Shown: piece by piece, positions 60,698-64,000 of the stretch
How positions within the stretch are numbered: position 1 is the stretch's first letter
Layout: the number at the start of each line of letters is the position of its first letter
DNA from: Paenibacillus_AB sp036577625
Lineage (GTDB): Bacteria > Bacillota > Bacilli > Paenibacillales > NBRC-103111
Direction: 5' to 3'
Assembly: GCF_036577625.1 (NCBI RefSeq)
Contig: NZ_JARBDC010000045.1
Span: 1 to 64,000 of the forward strand
DNA length: 64,000 nt
Made by a program: the position numbers and the translations under genes
The notes under the pieces: model-generated
What the model was told of the DNA's origin: nothing
Seen by the model: the letters and a program-made list of their open reading frames with translations, nothing else
Databases searched by the model: none

Positions 60698-60702
60698 TTT
60701 AT
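60698..60702. repeat. Right target-site duplication TTTAT
   Basis: Identical to 51470-51474. Positions 19-23 after the glmS stop codon. Confidence 0.8.
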
Positions 60703-60720
60703 CACAACCCTTTCCAAACC

Positions 60721-62550
60721 TCACTCCACCGTAACCGACTTCGCCAAATTCCGCGGCTTGTCGACGTCGTTGCCGCGGGCGAGCGAAGCGTAGTAGGCGA
60801 GCAGCTGCAGCGGCACGACCGAGAGAGCCGGCGCGAGCAGCGAGAGGGTGCGCGGGATTTCGAACACGAGATCGACCGCTTTGCCGATCTCGGCGTTGCC
60901 TTCGAAGGCGATGGCGAACACACGTGCGCCTCTCGCTTTCACTTCCTTAATGTTGCTTACCGTTTTCTCCAGCAAATGCTCCTGGGTCGCCAGCGCGATG
61001 ACCGGAATGCCTTCCTCGATCAAGGCGAGCGTCCCGTGCTTCAGCTCGCCGGCCGCGTAAGCTTCAGAATGAATATACGAGATCTCCTTCAGCTTGAGCG
61101 AGCCTTCCTGGGCGACCGCATAATCCGAGCCGCGGCCGATGAAGAACAGGTCGTCGTGCGCCGCGATTTGTTCCGCGTACTGCTTGATCTCGTCGGCGTG
61201 CGCGAGGATCTGCTCGACCTGCTCCGGCAGCTTTTGCAGCGCCGCAATGGCCGAGGCGATGAAGGCCGCGTCCTGGGTGCCGAGCGTTTGGGCGAGATGG
61301 AGCCCGAGCAAATAAAACGCAATCAGCTGCGACGTATACGCCTTCGTCGACGCGACCGCGATTTCCGGCCCGGCCCATGTGACGATGACGTCGTCCGCCT
61401 CGCGGGCGACGGAGCTGCCGACCACGTTCGTGATCGCGATGACGCGCGCGCCGCAGCGCTTCGCTTCCCGAAGGGCGGCGAGCGTATCGGCCGTCTCGCC
61501 GGATTGGCTGACGACGATTACAAGCGTATTCTGCGTTAGAATCGGCGCGCGGTACCGGTATTCGGACGCCACGTCGGTTTCGACCGGAATGCGCGCCAGC
61601 TGCTCGATGACCGATTTCCCGACCAAGCCGGCGTGATAAGCGGTGCCGCAAGCAACAATATGAATGTTATGAATGTCCCAAATCTGCTGCGGCGTCAGCT
61701 TCACTTCGTTCAGCACGACCCGCTCCCCGGCCGCGTCGATCCGGCTGCCCATCGTGTCCCGGTACGCTTTCGGCTGCTCGTAAATTTCTTTCAGCATAAA
61801 ATGATCGAATCCGGCTTTTTCCGCCGTCGTCCAATCCCAATCGACATAAAACGTTTCCCGGGAAATAAAATTCCCCTCGATCGTACGCAAATCGACACCG
61901 TTCTGCGTCAGCACCGCCATTTCGCCGTCGTTTAAAATATAAACGTTGCGCGTATGCTCCAAGATGGCCGGGATGTCCGAGCCGATAAAGTTTTCCCCGT
62001 CGCCGACGCCGATGATAAGCGGGCTGGCCAGCCGTACCGCCACGAGCTTCTCCGGCTCGTATTCCGTCAGCACGCCCAGAGCGAACGCGCCGGTCATCTT
62101 TTTGACCGCCTGCTGCACGGCTTTCACGATATCGCCGTCGTACAAGTCGGCGATCAGGTGAGAGATCACTTCCGTATCCGTTTCCGAAACGAAGACGTGG
62201 CCTTTGGCCGACAGCTCTTCTTTCAGCGTCATATAGTTTTCGATAATGCCGTTATGCACGACCGAAAATTTCATCGAATTATCCGTATGCGGGTGCGAGT
62301 TGACGTCCGACGGCTTCCCGTGCGTCGCCCACCGGGTATGTCCGATCCCGATCGTGCCGTTCAGCGGCTCCCGCTCCAGCTTGGACTCCAGGACGGCCAG
62401 GCGGCCTTGCGCCTTCTTGACGACCAAGCCGCTGTCGGTAAACACCGCCAAGCCGGCCGAGTCGTACCCCCGATACTCCAGCTTTTTCAAGCCCTCCAGC
62501 AAAATCCGCTGCGAATTCCGTTTCCCCACATATCCGACAATTCCGCACAT
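60721..62550 (-). CDS. glmS: Glutamine–fructose-6-phosphate aminotransferase (isomerizing)
   Basis: The start is fixed at ATG 62550 because the enzyme must begin MCGIVGYVG (Cys1 is the glutaminase nucleophile after Met removal) and GGAGG lies 10 nt upstream. The 609 residues comprise the N-terminal glutaminase domain (to about 240, with RWATHGKPSDVNSHPH), two SIS domains ('GTAYHAG', 'SQSGETADTLAALREAK') and the C-terminal 'PRNLAKSVTVE' tail, which is the part TnsD-type proteins recognise. It makes glucosamine-6-phosphate for the cell wall. Expression is controlled by the leader ribozyme. The Tn7-like element lies immediately downstream. Confidence 0.97.
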   Translation of the reverse strand: MCGIVGYVGKRNSQRILLEGLKKLEYRGYDSAGLAVFTDSGLVVKKAQGRLAVLESKLEREPLNGTIGIGHTRWATHGKPSDVNSHPHTDNSMKFSVVHNGIIENYMTLKEELSAKGHVFVSETDTEVISHLIADLYDGDIVKAVQQAVKKMTGAFALGVLTEYEPEKLVAVRLASPLIIGVGDGENFIGSDIPAILEHTRNVYILNDGEMAVLTQNGVDLRTIEGNFISRETFYVDWDWTTAEKAGFDHFMLKEIYEQPKAYRDTMGSRIDAAGERVVLNEVKLTPQQIWDIHNIHIVACGTAYHAGLVGKSVIEQLARIPVETDVASEYRYRAPILTQNTLVIVVSQSGETADTLAALREAKRCGARVIAITNVVGSSVAREADDVIVTWAGPEIAVASTKAYTSQLIAFYLLGLHLAQTLGTQDAAFIASAIAALQKLPEQVEQILAHADEIKQYAEQIAAHDDLFFIGRGSDYAVAQEGSLKLKEISYIHSEAYAAGELKHGTLALIEEGIPVIALATQEHLLEKTVSNIKEVKARGARVFAIAFEGNAEIGKAVDLVFEIPRTLSLLAPALSVVPLQLLAYYASLARGNDVDKPRNLAKSVTVE

Positions 62551-62814
62551 TGGTTCCATACCTCCGATAATTGGGATGAGTACGAACCAGTGCGCTCTTT
62601 CAACGAAAGCTTCCAAATGCGCATTACAAATAAACGTACGGACGTACGATTTTTTTGAGTCGCTTATTCGGTTTTCAAAGAACGCAGCTGGTTCGCCGAT
62701 GATCTTAACTTTGATATTCCATCTATTCTATCGACCGGCAGTCCGCGCCCCCCGCCTCGCTTTCCTTCGCGATCGGGAAACGCCGGCCCGGTATAAGTCC
62801 AATTCCAACGCATC

Positions 62815-62990
62815 ATGCGGAAATATTGTGGGCCCGGTTGCCCGAACCTTTTGTCTTTCCGCTTACGGCCCGATGCGGCTGCCGAGAGGTCCCCGCCGAA
62901 TGTTCCGAACACCTCTACCTCGTCCGCTCGCTCCGTGTAACCGGCACGCCCCTATCCGTTCGGGCGGCCGCGGAGCAAGCGCAGGCGCTT
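62815..62990 (-). ncRNA. glmS ribozyme (GlcN6P-activated, self-cleaving riboswitch)
   Basis: On the minus strand the conserved glmS ribozyme order is readable: cleavage site A|GCGCC (between 62989 and 62988), a paired P1/P2 region, GACGAGG-TAGAGGT, TCGG, TTCGGCGGGGACCTCTCGGC, GGGCCGTAAGC and a GC-rich P4-type hairpin. It lies ~260 nt upstream of the glmS start. Binding of glucosamine-6-phosphate triggers cleavage and mRNA decay, giving feedback control. The rest of 62551-63100 shows no gene. Confidence 0.9.
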
Positions 62991-63038
62991 TCGTAATCGC
63001 AACCCCTGCCCACCTTTCCATTTCGGAATGATAGTACC

Positions 63039-63067
63039 ATCATATTCAATTCTACCGCCCGACGCAA
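63039..63067 (-). promoter_or_regulatory. Possible glmS promoter
   Basis: On the minus strand the -35 is TTGCGT (63067-63062), the spacer is 17 bp, and the -10 is TATGAT (63044-63039), between the glmM terminator and the ribozyme. Confidence 0.45.
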
Positions 63068-63101
63068 CTGCCAAAATTCCCGCAAAACCGCCGCCTAACG
63101 T

Positions 63102-63135
63102 CAAAAATCCTCCGGAATGCTTATCCGGAGGATTT
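63102..63135 (-). terminator. Intrinsic terminator of glmM
   Basis: AATCCTCCGGA and TCCGGAGGATT form an 11-bp stem, followed on the minus strand by TTTTTGACG. Confidence 0.9.
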
Positions 63136-63168
63136 ATTTTCAGATACAACTCGTATCACAAACAACCG

Positions 63169-64000
63169 TTACACCAGTTCCAGCTTCACGACGTCGCAAA
63201 TTTCCGCCACGTACGCTTCGACCGTCGCTTTGTCCGGCCCTTCCGCCATGACGCGCACGAGCGACTCCGTACCGGACGGCCGAACGAGCACGCGGCCGTT
63301 GCCGGCGAAACGCCGCTCCACGTCCTGCACGACGCGTTCGATCGCCGCGTTGCCCTTCAGCTTGCTTTTGTCGGCTACGCGGACGTTGACGAGCACCTGC
63401 GGATATTTTTGCATAAGCCGTTTCAGCTCGCTCAGCTTTTTGCCCGATTCCGCCACCGTGTCGACCAGCTGCAGGGCGCTCAAAATACCGTCGCCGGTCG
63501 TATTGTAGTCGAGGAAGATGACATGTCCGGACTGCTCGCCGCCCAAATTGTAGCCGCCTTTGCGCATTTCCTCCATGACGTACCGGTCGCCGACCGCCGT
63601 TTGCAGCGCATGAATGCCGAGCTTCTCCACGCCTTTGAAAAAGCCGAGGTTGGCCATCACCGTCGTGACGATCGTATCGCCCTTCAGCTTGCCCGCCCGC
63701 TTCATCGCGTCGCCGCAAATGCTCAAAATGTAGTCGCCGTCCACCTCCGCTCCCGTCTCGTCGACCGCGATCAGCCGGTCGGCGTCGCCGTCGAACGACA
63801 AGCCCAGGTCGGCGCCCAGCCGGACAACCTCCTCCTTCAGCTTCTCCGGGTGCGTCGAACCGCAATGATCGTTGATATTGCGCCCGTTCGGCTCGGCGCC
63901 GATGACGTGAACGTCGGCCCCGAGCTCGCGGAACACTTTCGGCGCCAGCTCGTAGGCGGCGCCGTGCGCGCAGTCGAGCACGATGCGAAGCCCTTCGAAC
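63169..64000 (-). CDS. glmM: Phosphoglucosamine mutase (5' end outside window)
   Basis: The 277 C-terminal residues are present and the frame runs off the window edge. The metal-binding loop DGDADR (LSFDGDADRLIAVDE), the sugar-binding 'GGEQSGHV' and the phosphate loop RPSGTESLVRVMAEG identify a hexosephosphate mutase of the GlmM group. It converts glucosamine-6-phosphate to glucosamine-1-phosphate, the step after GlmS. It is separated from glmS by its own terminator, so the two are regulated apart. Confidence 0.95.
   Translation of the reverse strand, partial: FEGLRIVLDCAHGAAYELAPKVFRELGADVHVIGAEPNGRNINDHCGSTHPEKLKEEVVRLGADLGLSFDGDADRLIAVDETGAEVDGDYILSICGDAMKRAGKLKGDTIVTTVMANLGFFKGVEKLGIHALQTAVGDRYVMEEMRKGGYNLGGEQSGHVIFLDYNTTGDGILSALQLVDTVAESGKKLSELKRLMQKYPQVLVNVRVADKSKLKGNAAIERVVQDVERRFAGNGRVLVRPSGTESLVRVMAEGPDKATVEAYVAEICDVVKLELV

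Noticed and set aside
1..64000. CRISPR arrays, tRNA and rRNA genes
   Set aside because: No regularly spaced short repeats and no cloverleaf or rRNA-like sequence were recognised. The 333-bp repeats at the left edge are coding.

Overview
The window looks like the chromosome of a Gram-positive, high-GC Paenibacillaceae bacterium (Paenibacillus/Cohnella type). The evidence is AGGAGG-type ribosome sites with frequent TTG/GTG starts, MsmEFG-style sugar ABC transporters paired with membrane-anchored AraC regulators, a glmM–glmS pair with a glmS ribozyme, and the general gene style. Most of the window is GC-rich. The segment from about 51.5 to 60.7 kb is strikingly AT-rich and foreign.

Layout. 0–0.7 kb: end of a tandem-repeat protein. 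1.2–7.0 kb (minus): MacAB-like efflux operon (HlyD adaptor, ATPase, FtsX-type permease, secreted protein). 7.3–9.5 kb: Tat-exported phosphoesterase and a ChbG/YdjC deacetylase. 10.3–16.4 kb: large secreted heparinase-like lyase, nucleoside hydrolase, AraC regulator. 16.6–19.1 kb: ABC-2 exporter with its TetR regulator and two operator-like palindromes; then corA. 20.3–25.6 kb (minus): seven-gene surface-glycan operon (GT-C transferase, GT2, DUF2304, SMR-type flippase subunit, FemAB-like protein, methyltransferase, polysaccharide deacetylase). 25.9–29.8 kb: orphan peptidase-propeptide-like protein, NhaD/ArsB-type transporter with a structured leader, and a second GT-C paralogue. 29.8–40.7 kb: sugar ABC system with a DUF4838 carbohydrate-active protein, an AraC membrane regulator and a divergent binding protein. 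40.8–47.1 kb: a second sugar ABC system in an operon with two sulfatases, pointing to use of a sulfated glycan. 47.4–51.3 kb: ArsR/AHSA1 pair, DJ-1/PfpI protein, NAD(P)-binding epimerase-like protein, DUF4304 protein.

The most notable region is 51,475–60,697. It is bounded by inverted ends beginning TGTTCA, each carrying several ~20-bp repeats ending TAGACT. It is flanked by a perfect 5-bp duplication (TTTAT) and lies 18 bp past the glmS stop codon. This is the architecture and position of a Tn7-like transposon at attTn7, yet no tns genes are present. Its cargo, all on the minus strand, is a degraded XRE regulator, an N6-adenine DNA methyltransferase, a protein with two GHKL ATPase domains (MORC-like plus histidine-kinase-like), a stand-alone receiver-domain protein and an HNH nuclease. 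An IS5-family remnant and an intact IS256-family element separate the methyltransferase from the other three genes. I read this as a restriction-modification-like defence system with a phosphorelay-like control module.

The window ends with glmS, its self-cleaving leader ribozyme, a strong terminator and the 3' part of glmM. No rRNA, tRNA or CRISPR array was seen.
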